Assembly (NCBI GenBank): GCA_051294375.1
Contig: CM119268.1
Location: 9,607,216-9,671,215 of the forward strand
Source: Paraspadella gotoi
Taxonomy: Eukaryota > Chaetognatha
Direction of reading: 5' to 3'
Length of the DNA stretch: 64,000 nucleotides
Shown: one piece after another, positions 11,921 to 25,900 of the stretch
Layout of the letters: each line of letters starts with the position of its first letter
Position numbering within the stretch: the first letter of the stretch is position 1
Position numbers and translations under genes: made by a program
The notes under the pieces: generated by a model
What the model saw: the letters and a program-made list of their open reading frames with translations, nothing else
The model's database searches: none
What the model was told of the DNA's origin: nothing

Positions 11921-12361
11921 AAGATTGCCGCAGCAAATTCCGTCGAAAACGCAGCTGCGACAATCGCCACGCTGCCCCCGCGAAAACGAACGTCCAAAAA
12001 TGCGAAAAACGACGCGGGCGGTGGAAAGGAGGTGGGAAGGGGAGGGAAGGGGGGCCCGGATGTTGGACGAGTATGTCGCGGCGATAATGGGGACGTTGCT
12101 GCGAGGTGGGGGGCCAAGTAGGACGTAAAGGAAAACACTCCGAAGTAAGGATGCGTTGATAAACGTAAACGATTGGGGTCGGTTAAAACTGATTGACGAG
12201 GAGCGCTGTTATTTGCTGCCTTCAGTGCGAATGAGTACGACGCTGACGATCTTAAAGGCCTTTATTCCTTCCAAGACGTGATGTCGTTAAGGTCCAACGT
12301 GCAAATTAGACGTACCGCCGAGAAATTAGCGAAGGATCTAATATATAGCTCTCTTAGCTGA
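11921..12361 (+). CDS. candidate last two exons of an unrecognised gene (5' end not found)
   Basis: Exon 11921-12117 follows a TTTCCGCAG acceptor and has no internal stop. Its phase-2 overhang (donor AA|GTAGG) joins 12226-12361, which follows TTCAG. The last exon encodes ANEYDADDLKGLYSFQD and about 27 more residues ending KDLIYSSLS, then TGA. AATAAA overlaps the stop at 12361-12366. The acidic then Arg/Lys-rich composition and AEKLAKDL look like real protein. I could not locate earlier exons; 11270-11460 is possible but unproven. Confidence 0.4.
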
Positions 12362-13962
12362 ATAAAAGGAAGTTTTTAAGAAAGTGAATCAAAAAAAGTG
12401 GAGGCAATCGATTGTCGAGAAAATATGAGATGTGGTTAAGATGGAGAAGAGAGAAATATCGATAAACGACCGAAGAGAGATCGAAGAGGGCGCAGTCGAT
12501 TCTGTTTGCAAGAAAAGATTAAAAACAAACACGGTTAGGCGAAAAGAATATTTTTATATCGAATCTTCAATATGAAAAAAAGATTTAAGCGTAAAGTAAT
12601 AAGTCTCACCTCAGATCTGAAACCTAGCGTGGGCGTAACGACGATTCGGGAGAGTTTAGGGTTGAGAGTTGTTCTCGACATAGAGACTTAGACTCAGAAT
12701 CAGAGTCAGATATTGATGATTTTTGTGCGTCCAAGTCGCATGTGATTTTATGGGATTTCAGATTATTGACAATTTCTGTTAAGTTACCTATTATTAAATA
12801 TTTCCTTTTTTTTTAAATGTTGATAATTTTGTTCATTTTTTCAGCAAAAAACTTATTAATTCAAATTTTCTCCCAAATTGTTTTTTTTATTTTTTTATAT
12901 TCCGTCTCCTTTACAGTTGACCTTTTGTTTGCTGCACAATTTTATTTATTAGATTAAAGTACAAAATTCACGCGCGGATTTCCATTTATTTACGGATGAT
13001 CGCTCGGCCGCGCCCGCTGCAGCGTGGCGGCGCGGCCGGAGCTGACGTCGTCGGTGGCGACAGATTTCAGAAGGGCAGATCGAGTGCGCAGCTTGAGATT
13101 AGAGAAGTGTGCGATTGTTTTCACGATATGAAGAATTCGAGATTGAAGCTTAAATTTAAATATTTTTCTTTCTTTCTGTGAACCCATTTAAGACGTACAG
13201 GGTACTCGAATGACCGATCAGACGAAAATTTCAATTGTCATTTATGACTTAGAACATTATAAATCCCTCTCCGAGTGTTTTTTAGGAAAGCTTGAGCATT
13301 TACAAGAAAAATAAACATGAGGCATGAGTCAAACTGAACCTGGCGAATATTTGCAAACTCGTAAAAACTTTCGATCGCGTAGTAATTGTCAAAACGCGAA
13401 AACCATTTGTCCTAAGCGAGAATTTTTGAAACGAGCAACGCGAAAAGGATTGGGGTCGTCTTGCATTCACGTCGCCCTCTTTTCACACACACACACTCTC
13501 TCTCTCTTTTCCTCTGTCTCTCTCGCAATCTCCTCCACGCCCCCTCGCATACGCCTCCACTCCCAGCTAATCTCAATCCGTAACCGAAGCGGATCAAAGA
13601 AGAAGCGCCTTGGTCTTGAAAACGGATTTGCCAAGGTTTCCTTTCGTTATATATTTCATTTTTCTATCTTTTTTTTTTCTTTTGTTATGTATTCTTTTGT
13701 ATCGTATCGTGGCGATCGCTCTCAGCGTGAATCATAGAGCGCTAGATTTTTCAAAGCATTTTTATTCTTAGCTTTCACTGAAAGTTTCAGGATATTAAAA
13801 AATATAGGTTTTCAACAAAATTCGAGGTTTTTTTTCTTGACTGTTTAATTTTTTGATTTGTTTGCCAGACTACAAAACGGGCGGGTGCCCGTTGCGATGA
13901 AGATAAACCACTTTGCCGAAAGTGAAAGAGAGGAGAGAGAGGAGAGAGAGAGAGAAGAGAGA

Positions 13963-14009
<47 letters not shown>

Positions 14010-15724
14010 AGAGAGAGAGAGAGAGAGAGAATTTGTAGGGGGAGCAAAGATTTTTCACTGCCCAAGCCGCAGGATTTGTCTTCAACTTTGAGGAAAAGAT
14101 TTCGGCTAAACTTTTTCACGGAACAAATGATTAACAAAGCAATAGCTGACGAATCAAAATGATGAATTGTTTAGTGTTTTGTTCTGAAAAAGAATTTGCT
14201 TAGAACCAAATTTATTTCTGGCGGTATGAAATCCGAAAGGTTTTTTCGGCATTTCTTTAAGCTTCATCTTGTTTCAATGTCATTCGGGAGGGACTGAGGG
14301 AGGCACCTGTGATTCGAATTAAACGATCTTTTTATCGATTTGTCAATTCGGTATTTTTATTCTGCCTTTGGTTGATGTATTGTTTTGAGTTTTTCTTTTT
14401 ATCTCGGTGCCTCATCAAGTCGGAAATGCGTTCATTTCGCGATATCTTTACTGTGTATTACAGTGTGTAAGCATAGTGAGATTATATGTACCTTACATAC
14501 AACTCCTTAACACCGAATAGATTCCTTTTTGTTCTTGACGAACGTACGTGCGCAATAACGACGCTTGCATCATCAATATTTATCTCATCGATGTTTTTTT
14601 TTTTACCAAAAATCCGGAAATCAATGATTCGGATTGTTGATGTAATTAGTGGCCAAAAAGTAAACGAGGACCCCGGTGGAGATGAAAATTGTTATGATCG
14701 CCAAAATCAAGCGAAAGTCGATCATTTTCCTTTTTTTAATCTTGTTTTTATTTACCAACGTCCAATTTTAGCAATATTAAAATTAATATTTATCGAGTAT
14801 TTTCCGAAAACTATATACTTTGTAGATTCGCACAAAGCCGTCCGTTCATTGTGATTGTCAGTGGTGAGAGTTTTGTCGAAAAATTCACACGAAATGACTT
14901 TTTCTCTTAGGTTTTTTTTTAGCGTCGGTATCGAATCGCTGAAATTTGGGTTCGCGATTCACAAAAACGCGGATTCACGACTCGCGCCTCACGAGTTCAC
15001 GCGCAGAGTGAAATCCGTTCACTCCGTCCGCTTTCGTCGAAAAAAACTTAATGTTCGCCCGAAAAAAAAAAGGAAGATAAGAGTCAGAAAAAAAATTATA
15101 CGGGAGTGAATGAATGATTCACGGATGATTTTTTTTTTTGGGGGGGGGGAATGGCGTCGGCGATTCGGCATCAAATTACGAAAATCTATCCCGTTTGAGT
15201 CGCTAATTGTATTCAGGTGCTGATCGAAGGTCCTGCAGTGGAAAAAAAAAATTAAGTATTAATTTAGATGGTAGGACGTTGCATTTATTTTTTCTTAATA
15301 CGTTTCTTATTAATTATTTGATTAATGCGAATAAATAATTAAATTGGTTAGTTAACTTTGAATTGAAGTCTAATATTTCGGTTGAGATCTATTTTTCTTC
15401 TTGTTCGTGTTTCGTGCTAGCAAAAAGAACAAGTTCATATTTTTCACAATTCCAGCATCGGGCACGAGTTCATACGTCTTTCTCTCTATCAACGCAGAGA
15501 ATGGTTTATTAAGTAGCAACGAAGGAGGTAGGCGTTGCAAAGCTTTAAAGAAAATGTCGCTTCATAGACGAAGTCTGTGTTTTGAAACCCTGTTTTTGAA
15601 CCACAACACATCGTTGAAAAAACTGTTGCGAGGGATTTGAAAGCGAGGATTAAAGAAGCAACGACGCGTGGCTTCGACGTCTTCCAACGCGCCGAAGTTG
15701 AGGCGCTTCGGGATTGATGGGTGG

Positions 15725-15762
<38 letters not shown>

Positions 15763-18248
15763 TCCTCCGAAGAAAACCATCCAAACAGTGTGATACAATG
15801 AGACAGAGACGAATCTGAAGTGAAGGGAAGAAACTGATTTTGAATGAGGGAGATCGCCGAGAAGGGAGCAATGAACGCGGCGATAAGTCGACTGCGGTTC
15901 TGCCCGGGCGTATGACTCTTTCTTTTTTATTTCCCGTCCGAAGTTATAAAATATTCAAAGGGTGGAATTCGAATGTCACACAATGTCAATAATGATGAGA
16001 ACGAGAGACTGATAAATGTCGTCCCCCGTAAGGTCCTGGGCCTTAAAATATCAAGCTTATGCCACCGGCCTTTCCCCCATACCCCCCCCCCGACAACCTT
16101 AGAAGAATCGTTGATTTGAAACCTTAAGGCCTACGGATCGAAAAGTTGAGCTCAGTGAAGCACCGAATCCATTTATCGGAGTGGAAAACTCCAGAGGAAA
16201 ATGTGATGAGGTTGGGGGAGCGATGTGGATCCCAGGGACATGAAAAATTGTAGCAAAAGTAATCCCTGTGACAGAATAGAAATTGATAAACCCCGTGGGA
16301 TTATAATCGTCGCGATCGATAGCTATCCAAGTGACAAGACTTAGAATGCAAAAGCGGGAACGATAGCAATTCTACTAGTGACGGATAGAAAGACGGGACA
16401 CAAGTACAAGTTGCAGATTTTTGTTGTATGTTGACTTGATCATGGTTAGTTAATTAAAATAAATACTAAATATTGAACATTTAACTTTTTTTAAGGGCAT
16501 TCTTGATTGACATAACATTATATATTGTTTCACAGTTTGATACTTATTTGCAGTTGCAAAGGCAAAAGTAATGACTATTGAAGCGATTATCGGAAGCAAA
16601 ATAAAACCTTTTGAACATTTTTTTTTTGAAAACGAGGTTTGTTTAAACGCCTTCAAACACAATTAAGAAAAAGGTACAAATTTTTGATTTAAACACTTAG
16701 ACGTTTAGTTGCTTTTCACGAAAGACGCTTCCTCATCACTTGGAAAGCGATTCTCGGGAGAATCTCGCCGGGGTTTCTCTTTCTCTCTCTTCTCTCTCTC
16801 TCCAAAGGTTATGAAGCAACTATGCGAGTAAATAGAATACGGGAGAGTGATGAACTCTATGAAGCTCTGGCCAAAAGGCCTACTCGCGGAAAATGAGTGA
16901 AGTCTGAAAAATGAAAAACTAAATTGAATCGAGTCTGTGGAATGAGTCAGTATTTCTATTTGCCCATGCAGCCGAAGCAATATTTAGAATTCAAGCGTAC
17001 ATTGGTAGTATCTTTAATCTCTGTCAATGGGCAGGAGAAATGTTTTATTAGTTTATATGAATTATGATAAAATATATTGAATTTTCAATATAAAAAAAAC
17101 GTTCGTATCATTTTCGTCAACTAAATCATTGACATATTATTTTACTAATTCCGTCCTCCACTACTAATTCCGAAACGCAATGAAATCGAAAGAAAATTAC
17201 TCAAACTCATAATTTCATGTATCTAAATCTTACGTTAAAGAAAATTGATTATGAATTTAAGTTCCACAAAAAAGTAATATGACTGATTATATAAAAAACA
17301 TTACACTAAATATTTACATCACTCCACTCTATTGGATAGAGTCAACAGTCAACAAAGGCAACACAAATCTCTCCATTATTCGCACTTCGGCTTAAACTTT
17401 ACGACCTTCTTTTATTTTTTAGCAATTAGCAATTGCGATTTTAGCAGTCCGGTCCCTCCCGCCCCAACAAACCAGGATCCTTCTCACGCAAACCATGAAA
17501 CAGTGACCCAAATAACGACTCGGGGATTTTTATGAGTTTTTAACTGAATCGAAGGGGAGAAATATGACGTGCAGAAAAACGATCAATGAAGGCGTCAAAA
17601 TTTTTAAAAAGTATTTTGTTGTATTCATGAAAGAAAAATATCGCCAGTTCCTCCAAATAACATATCAGTAAAAATATACTCCATTACACATTTATAAAAT
17701 TATTCAAAAGTAACACCTTGTACTTATCCCGAGAATGATTCACGAGATTTTGAGCAAAAGCGAAAAAAATGCAGAACGAAACTCGAGCGCGCGAGGGAGG
17801 CAAATCTTCTAGAGAGCGTGATAATTAAAGCCTAAACCTTTTTTTCTTAGAGAATCTTAAATATTGATTGGCTTATACTTAAGCAATACGTTATTTTTCA
17901 ACTTTTACTCTGCTTTTATTTGGCAGCGTCTGTTTAGTATGGCTATGGGAAATAAGGGACATCAGCTCCTTCCATCGCTTTCACTTTGCCATTATTTTTA
18001 TCCTCTTCTTCTTTCTCTTCCTCCTCAATATGAGTTCACGCTGACGTTTTTCTATCTTGTCCCGCCGCGACAGGAGAAGCACTTGTAACATGGAAGAAAG
18101 GCCGCAGCAGCCACTAGAAGGCATTGCCATTCATATTTGAATATTATAAACAATTTTATTTAAAATTTAAACAATATTAAACAATGTTCAAAAATGTTAA
18201 TTGAAAAATGAATATTGATTAATCATCATGACTCTCTAAACAGTAATA
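12362..18248. other. gene-poor region with simple repeats
   Basis: Purine-rich and pyrimidine-rich microsatellites occur at about 13925-14031 (GA), 15735-15762 (GA) and 16780-16803 (CT). A minus-strand frame around 12610-12770 includes ISDSDSESKS but lacks a convincing acceptor. Other open frames look random. No RNA genes recognised. Confidence 0.5.
13925..14031. repeat. imperfect GA microsatellite
   Basis: GA and GGA/GAA units over about 105 bp. Confidence 0.9.
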
Positions 18249-18880
18249 CAGATCTGCTCAAAAAAAAGTTTAAAAGTTATGATAAAAGCATTTTATTTCG
18301 TTATTTGAAAGAAAATAAGTTAATACATTGTCAGACCACTATTTGCTTCCAGCACTGTTTCCATGAGACAAGGGAGTGAGTCGTAAAGGCTGGGCAAATA
18401 TTAAGTGTTCAGCTCCCACAAATATGTTTTAAAATGTTCAGGATTTTGTCGACTGTCATTGCATTATACTACAAAATATCTTTTTTCATCCTTGACCAAA
18501 CATTTTCGATGATGTTACAGTCAGGCGAGTTTCCGGGCTAACCCTCGAGCACCTCCATCCCGTTTTCCTCATGAATTTTTTGGGGGGCTTTAGCTTTGTA
18601 TCCAGGAGCTCTATCCTCTATTAAAATCTGCAGATAATTGTAGGAAAAAAATGAAGCCGTTTGGCGATCCTATATCTTGACAAACCCGCTCTCCAAAGCT
18701 CAACAATTGCAGCTTTCTTTTTGATCCTTTTTATTTTATTTTAACTTAAAAACCTTGTCATAGGCTCGAATGAAAGATATTTGTTTTGGCCTTCATTGAA
18801 TCCAAGAATTAATTAATAGGACGACAAACAAGCGAGATAGTAAGGGGTTCAAAGTTTAAACTTTTTTTTGAGCAGATCTG
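18249..18880 (-). mobile_element. deleted Tc1-like transposon
   Basis: Perfect 26-bp terminal inverted repeats beginning CAGATCTGCTCAAAAAAAAG lie at 18249-18274 and 18855-18880, each next to a TA dinucleotide (18247-18248, 18881-18882) as expected for Tc1/mariner. On the minus strand the interior keeps the C-terminal part of a Tc1 transposase: RAPGYKAKAP, then NSPDCNIIENVW, then METVLEANSGLTMY and a stop near 18319. An in-frame TAG just before the NSPD motif, a frame change, and loss of the N-terminal two thirds mean it is dead. The total of 632 bp is about half an autonomous element. Confidence 0.88.
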
Positions 18881-18882
18881 TA

Positions 18883-19598
18883 TGTATGGAAACTTAAAAT
18901 TCAATTTTGCTTCTAGCTTTTGGCACAACAAAATCTAAATCTTGAGGTCTGTCCCTTGAAACGTCATATAAAAATACGAACCATACTTGTGAAAAGCAGT
19001 TGCAAATCCTAAATTCGCCTTTAGTATAGCTTGGTGAAAGTCAGTCCGTCCTATTGGCTTGGGCAGCTAAGTACTCGTTCACCAACCGTTCAATCCCCTC
19101 ACGGCCATGCTGGTTAAGTGTGATGGCGTCGGCATAAACACGACAGTGACATGGGGTGGTCAATACAGGTCCAAAGCCCGGAGCGACAGATGCCCGACAC
19201 CCTAGAAAACGCACGTCTCCCCGTTGCCATCAAGGTTTATGGCGGAGTGGACTTACTTCTGCAACCTTATCAGAGGGCCTATAGTATATATAGTTTCACT
19301 AGCTATCTTCTACTGTAAAATGTTTTTTAATAAATATCAGCATGCTAATTTAGCCAATAAAAATGTCAAAAATAATACAGTTGACACCTTGAAGTACTAG
19401 ACTTCATGATAATACCGCATGTTTGTTATTCTGCATCTTTTAAGATCAGTATTTCAATGTAGAAAGTGCAACCTATAAATGAATGATACATCATACAGAT
19501 TAAAAAGAACTCGGGAGACAAACTCGACAAAGGGTCACAGGAGGGTAAAAATGGCAGAAAGTACGAGACTAGCTACGAAATTGAGGCATCTTAGTGAA
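18883..19598. other. spacer with one dispersed repeat
   Basis: Contains repeat R1 (19020-19215). The remainder is AT-rich and should include the 3' UTR of otubain. No gene seen. Confidence 0.5.
19020..19215 (+). repeat. dispersed repeat R1, copy 1
   Basis: Matches the reverse complement of about 60845-61030 over nearly 190 bp. Shared blocks include GTATAGCTTGG, CTGGTTAAGTGTGA and GTCGGCATAAACA, separated by substitutions. It has a B-box-like GTTCAATCCCC at about 19089, so it may be a SINE. No clear target-site duplication. Confidence 0.7.
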
Positions 19599-21006
19599 TC
19601 ACGTTGTCGACGAGGGCTGCTCCATTGGTGACATCTCGTGGCAATAAAGGATGTCATAATGACCCGGGCGATAGAGAAGAAAAATCTTAGGTTTCGTGCC
19701 TTCGGGGAAAACATGCTGGACGCATGCGTCTCTGGCCCCGCGGTCCATGTATTCCACCGAAACGGAAACGTCGAGGGCTAAAACAAAATGCAAACGTAAA
19801 ACCGAAGATTTAAATAATTTTCAATATTTAAAAATAAGAACGATTTTGGTGTTCTCCAATAAAGTGAGCACAAAATTATGAGCTAGAGTAGCTGTAGTAC
19901 TCATCAATCATCATAGACAGTAAGTAAAAGTAAAAGTAACAAATTCTATATAATATGGCCGAAATTTATGAAAATTACCAGTTGTCAAAGCGATTATGTG
20001 TATATGATCCGACTCCTTGCCCATGGGTTCGACCTCTTGGTTGCAAAAATCTTTTACGGTCCTCCCGCCGTCGACAAAATTTTCATAGAACTCGGCATCT
20101 TTTTGTAGTTGACCCGAAGTAATCAATCTGTTGAGTAAAGAAGAATTTTATTAATTGTTGGAAAAAAAGCAAATACCATAAACACATTACACAATATTGA
20201 ACAGACCTGAGAAAAACGATGAGATAATCGGACATTCCCTGCTCGTTGAAAGTACGGATGAGATCTTCCTCCGACATGTCTTTCTCTAATTTTTCAATCA
20301 TTTCCAAAAAAGTATCATGAAAATCTTCGACGGTGAATTGGGGAAATCCCAACGTCGAAACCAACAGATCCTTCATATCTACCAAAAAAATTATCGCATA
20401 TAGGAAACTCAAAGAATATATTGTCATTTTATGAAATGTGCTTCATACCGGTACATTTTTGCTTGAAGGCTTTGCTTTCTCCAGGATTAATTCTTAGAAG
20501 ATATTCGAAGTAGGCAAAACCAAAAGCACGAAAAAAGCAATTCCCATCGCCCCTTGTTCTGCGCATCGAAGAATAGCGAGCTTGGAGATCCTTAAGAAAT
20601 AAGATAAATATTTTTATTTTGTAGGAGTTTCTGAACAAAAGTCAACAAGAATAATTGATATAACTTGTGATGAATATTATAATAATTAATAATCATTTAT
20701 TCGCAAAATATAAACTACCCACCGTTATTTTTTGAAGGTAAACAGGATCAGAAATGTATTCCTGCCGTAATTTCGAAAATTCTGCGACGTGGCCGACCAA
20801 AGGGGCACTCTCCTGCACCTAGAAAAGTTTTACCAGTTGAATATAATAATAATCGTGATTTCTGGCCATAAAAAATTTTATTACGATCTACCTCATTCTA
20901 AAGTACTAACCTCTTTCTCCAATAACCGTTCTTGAGCCATAATTTTTTCGTCATAATCATGAGAAGATTGATCAACTTTCTCCAAATCCTCTGTGCTATC
21001 AGCCAT
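19599..21006 (-). CDS. OTUB1: otubain, OTU-family deubiquitinase (6 exons)
   Basis: Minus-strand exons 20911-21006, 20723-20812, 20449-20590, 20207-20378, 19979-20127 and 19599-19777 join in phase to 275 residues; human OTUB1 has 271. It is a cysteine protease with preference for Lys48-linked ubiquitin chains and in animals also inhibits some E2 enzymes non-catalytically. The catalytic segment RGDGNCFFRAFGF gives Asp77 and Cys80, and the catalytic His256 lies in RPGHYDILY. Other family segments are GGRTVKDFCNQEVEP, KESDHIHIIAL and VEYMDRG. The Asp-rich N-terminus matches the regulatory ubiquitin-binding arm. All splice sites are GT-AG. The C-terminus extends about 14 residues past the usual ILYK end. 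Confidence 0.97.
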
Positions 21007-22982
21007 GCTGAAATATTTTTAGGTAACGTTTTCTGTTTGACTGAGCGATTTACTTATATCTGGAGAATAATTTATTTAATGCGCAAATAAGGATGTCTTT
21101 CAGTGGATACGAATATATGGAGAAACAAGAAGCCTGTTTTTATCAAGTCATTTAATGTTTATTGAACTTGTTGATAATTCCTTTTTAAAATTCATAAGAA
21201 TTGTGTCGCCTACGAATGTCAAAAAATAAACAAGATGAGGAACAGTAAAACCCTTTACACCCTCATACGTCATAAGTTGCAATAGCGGTGGGGATGATAA
21301 TATAATATAATAGGACCCGCCAGTCATTATTATGAGGACATTATTTCGTTTTAATGTTATGTAGTTAAAAACGCTGCCGCCCTTGTTAATTTCGCCTCCC
21401 AACATAAACCTTTAACACTTACGACGTCAAGTACGATTGTAAGCAGGAGCTTGAAAAAATTACTGGCTAAATTTTAATTTTTATCATCTCAGAGAAAATA
21501 ACAATAGAACACTCATCCCAGACCCGCGAGAAGTCTGGTTTAATATTTTTTTTCTGTAAGGGAAAAAAGAAAAAAAATCACGAATAGAAAATATTCGAGT
21601 CATTGGCAGTTGTCAAAGAGAAAGGTAAACGAGGAAAAACGATAGGGGAACAATTGAGAGGTAGATCGTGCGTTATGGTTTCAATTTGTTGGTTTTAAGA
21701 GAGCGACAGAGATTTTCTCTTTTTCTCTGTCAATTTGTTTACTTCCTCCGTCGAGCGGACGAAATTTTGTTTTGATCTAATTTGAAGGAGGACCCGAATC
21801 GGCATAAATCGTAACAATCCGAGGCTCTTTGCGCCCTCTTACACTGGCTAATGGCAACGAGGGATTTGTCGTATTATATTTTTTTCTTTTCGTTTTTCGT
21901 TTTTCGTTTTTGGTATTTTCTGAAATTTTGGTAGAGCGCTTTGACCTGCAAAGTTAAGAAATTTAATTTCGGTAATTTTGATTGATATTGGGTTGGTAAT
22001 TTCAATACTTTGAATTGTTTCTAAGGGTTGATTAAATCACATCCAAACCCAAGTTACACAGGCGACCTCCATCCACTCGGCGTCTGTTCGTCGATTCGTT
22101 TGTTAGATCCAAAGACTCACAAATCGTGATATCTGTGTTTAAACTTTATTACGTCGTCACAATGATTTACCGTTTATTTATGATCTTTTCTCTACATTCG
22201 TCAATCGTCATCGTCGTGATTCAGTTATTTTGTTCGGAAATTCAGTATTTTTTCAGTATTATTCATTGCGTTCTGAATCCTTACGTTTTCTTTATATAAT
22301 TCATTGTAATTCTTTTGAATGTTTAAATAATATTTTTGATATTATTTTGTTTACTGTTTGAATATCTATATCTATGTTCGTCCACAGTACCCTTTCTAAA
22401 CTCTTCATAAACTCAGAGAAATAAAGAGACTATTTGATCGTCGATCTGCTCAAGCCACCAAATCATGCCTTTGAAGAATCTCTGGACTACCGAAGCATCT
22501 CGCCGGGGTTGAGGAGTTTCCTCAAATATTCTTCGAATATTCTCGGGGGCGTTTTAGGAGGAGGACGGACCGGCGGGTCCTAACACGTTCAGTTCCTATA
22601 TCTGACTGCACAACACGAAAATAGTAATTGCCATCACCGACCGTCTTTCGTATAAGTTAAACCTAAACCAGGAGCTGGATCCATGAAATGTGTTGAATAT
22701 AACGCTTTATTTCTATATATGACTTCACTGAACCTTATTGAAATTCTGCTGGTTTGTTCATTCTTATGCTTATGTACCTTTTTACGTGAACTTAGATCTT
22801 TATATATGTATTATGTATTCGTTGACCACTTTCTTTCCATAAATGCTTTAATAGTTTCATGGTTTGGAAAACTGAAGTCTAAAGTCTAATTTTCTGCTTG
22901 CATCTAATTTCATTTTGCTTTTACTCAAAATTTAGGAAAACGTCTTGATTCCGTGGTTTCTTCAACGCTTAGGTTTGCCGCC
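21007..22982. other. divergent spacer between otubain (-) and exportin-6 (+)
   Basis: About 2 kb separates two oppositely directed starts, so it should contain both promoters. A TTTAG just before the exportin-6 start (about 22936) could be a 5' UTR splice acceptor. No conserved coding sequence. Confidence 0.5.
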
Positions 22983-25900
22983 ATGACGTCAACTGGGTCG
23001 TCGCAAGACGCCGAGGGGTCATTGCGAGCGCTGGAGACCATCTTGGCGGAGTTTTTTGCGGCGCCTACGACCAACCATCGAAAGCGCGAAATCGAGGCTT
23101 TGCTGAACGATTTCGCTTCCCAGACTGACTCTTGGCGTCATGCTCTCTACTTCCTCGCCAAATCGAACAATGATTACGTCCTGATGTACGCCATGACGGT
23201 TGTTGAAAATACTATCAACAAGAGTTGGCCAGGTCTTCGGTCTGACGTGAAGACGCACATTCGTGATACCTTGACGTCAATGTTATTGGAGCGGCACGAT
23301 CACGCGCAATACTTCGTCCGCAACAAACTTTCCAAGCTCATAGTCGACATAGGCCGACTAGACTGGCCACATTTTTATCCCGACTTTATGGATAACATCT
23401 TCCTACTGATTCAGTCCCCGTCCACCACGTTACTGGGCATGATTCTTCTTCAGACTGCTTCGGAGGAATTGGTAACGCCTCGCTCGGAAGAAATAGCGGC
23501 TTCGAGGAAGGAGGAGCTGAAAAAACTGTTGCTTGCGCAGGCGCCGACAGCGCTAACCCTTGTGGCCGGCGTGCTGGACGGAAGTTTGGAGAAAGCGCTG
23601 CAGAGGCAAACATCTACACCTCCCCCTTCTCCCACCAACGGCCACGCGGGAGAAAGCGCGACTCCGTTCGTCACGCCCCACGCCTCCGGTCGTAACACTC
23701 CCACGTTCGGCAACGCCTTTAGTTCCCCACCGCCGCCTTCCTCGTTATTAACTTCCATTTTCCAGTCTCCTGCGGGAAAGCACAAGGTGGAGTGGCATGC
23801 TCCGCCACTTGACTCGGACATGCGCTCGGTTTGCGCCCAAGCGCTTGTCTGTCTCACTCAGTTGTTCTCTTGGATGCCGCTCTCTAACGTGACGCCTTCG
23901 ATACTCTCAACCATTTTTCAGTTTGTCGCTTACGGGTTGGATCCGACGCCTACGGTTCCCATTATTTCCTCGTCTACCAAGCCATCATCGGCCGCGCCTT
24001 CTTACCCCACCATTGCAACCTTGGCCATGTGCTGCGTTAACGAATTGCTCGCCAAGAACTGCGTCCCTCGCGAGTTCGAATCCTACCTCTTACTAACCTT
24101 TCAACAAACGTTTTACTTGCTGCAACGATTCACCAAGGAAGGAACTCAATACGAGGACGCTAACCACTCCGCCTCTAAGTCGTTGGAGAACATCGACGAG
24201 GCCTTCTTAGAAAAGTGCACAGAATTTTTGAGACTTTTCGTCGGCGTTCACTTGCGCCGCTTCGAAGCTTCGGGAGAGTTTCCCATGCTAGAATTTTTAT
24301 CGCTGCTATTTAAATTCACTTTCAAACAACCGACACCCGAAGGATTCTACGCCTGCTTGGAAATTTGGAACGTTTTCCTCGATTACGTCAACGTCAAGAT
24401 GCGCAATAAAATGTCCAACGATGAGAAGTCGGCTTTCCTGGGTCGCTACCGTCCAGCGTTGGAATCGCTTTCGGCGGAAATATTACAAAAACTCCAGTTC
24501 AAGTACAACCAGTCTCAGCTCGAAGAATTAGACGATGAAGTGTACGAAGACGGACAGGTTTCCGACTGGCAGACTTTTCTAAGGGAGTGCGTGGAAGTTG
24601 TTTCGAAAATTTCTGAACTCTTACCGGCTCAAGTTTTCGGCATCGTTTATCCCGCATTCGAGGAACTCCTCAACGTCTACATCGGATTAGGGTCGTTCGT
24701 TCATAAGAAACAAAACGGCGAGAGGGAGTTGACGATAGTAGCAGAAAATGAATGTCGCAAACTCCACTGCTCATTGCGAGATCTCTCTTCCCTGTTACAG
24801 ACGATGGGAAGATTGGCCGATCACTTTGTCGGAGAAAACTTTCAAGCAATGATCGAGGACGGCAAGACGCTTGTCCACAAAATTGTCTCCGCCGCCATCT
24901 ATGGTTCTGAAATAAAGCTGTATAAAGTGACTACCGTCATACAGTCTGTGTTGGTCCCGGATTTCGTGGAGGTTCACGCCCAGTCTCTCGCGGCAGTCCA
25001 AGCGTTTTGTCCCTGGTTGGCCCAGTTTCAACTTATGTCGAAACAAAGCGAAAGTCCCAGTGATGGGGACGCTTTTTTTCAGGCGATAAAAAGCGGGATC
25101 GAACTGAGCGTCCCACTTTTCGAAAAGGACACGCCTCCCAGAATCTCGCTCGCTTCGGCCCACCTTCTTCGCTCGGTCACTGCAACGGTTCGTCCGCATT
25201 CCCTCGTAAGCGTTCCGGCTTTTCAATCTTTGTTCACCCAACTAGAGAGCGGATCTTTCTCGCACCTTCAAAGAACGACGTATTTAGTAATTTTTCAAGC
25301 GCTTTCAAATCATCTACTCTTGCCATACGCGGGCGTTGCTCCGGATGGCGAGCAAAACTGGAGCGTGAGATCTACTCAGCATGCGCTCTTGTTAAAAAAC
25401 TTGACCTACGCTTTCACCTCCGCCTGCTCTCGTTGTGCTCTTGGCCTGGACGAGGCGCGAAACACGCTCGTTCATCAGCATAAAGACGTGATATTATCAA
25501 CTCTGGAATTATTGAAAGAGTTAGTCCATTCTGTGGAAAATGAAGGCATGCGGTCGAAGCAAATTTGCTGCCAATCAATTAGGGACGCTACTCAGGCCGC
25601 CATTTCTATATTTCCCGTCATCATTCAACATCATGAACTAAGTGACGCAACTTTAGGATTCTTTCTCGTCGTCGTCGAGGGTTTGCACGCGCAAATCGGT
25701 GTCCCGTTGGTGGAGCAAATGCTTAGAACATTCCTCGTGCTCTTCACCCGGGAACAGTTGTCTGCGGCCATCGCCAATGAAAATGCTCTAGGATGCGCAG
25801 CCATTGAAAAATTTTTGCAAATATTGCGCATTGTCATCCAGCAACCTGGAGCGACATTCAAAAGCCTCATGCCAAATATTCTAAATCTTTCCGTAGACGA

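Noticed and set aside
12605-12770. Minus-strand exon-like frame containing ISDSDSESKS
   Set aside because: Upstream acceptor lacks a pyrimidine tract, and the good donor at its end lies after an in-frame stop.
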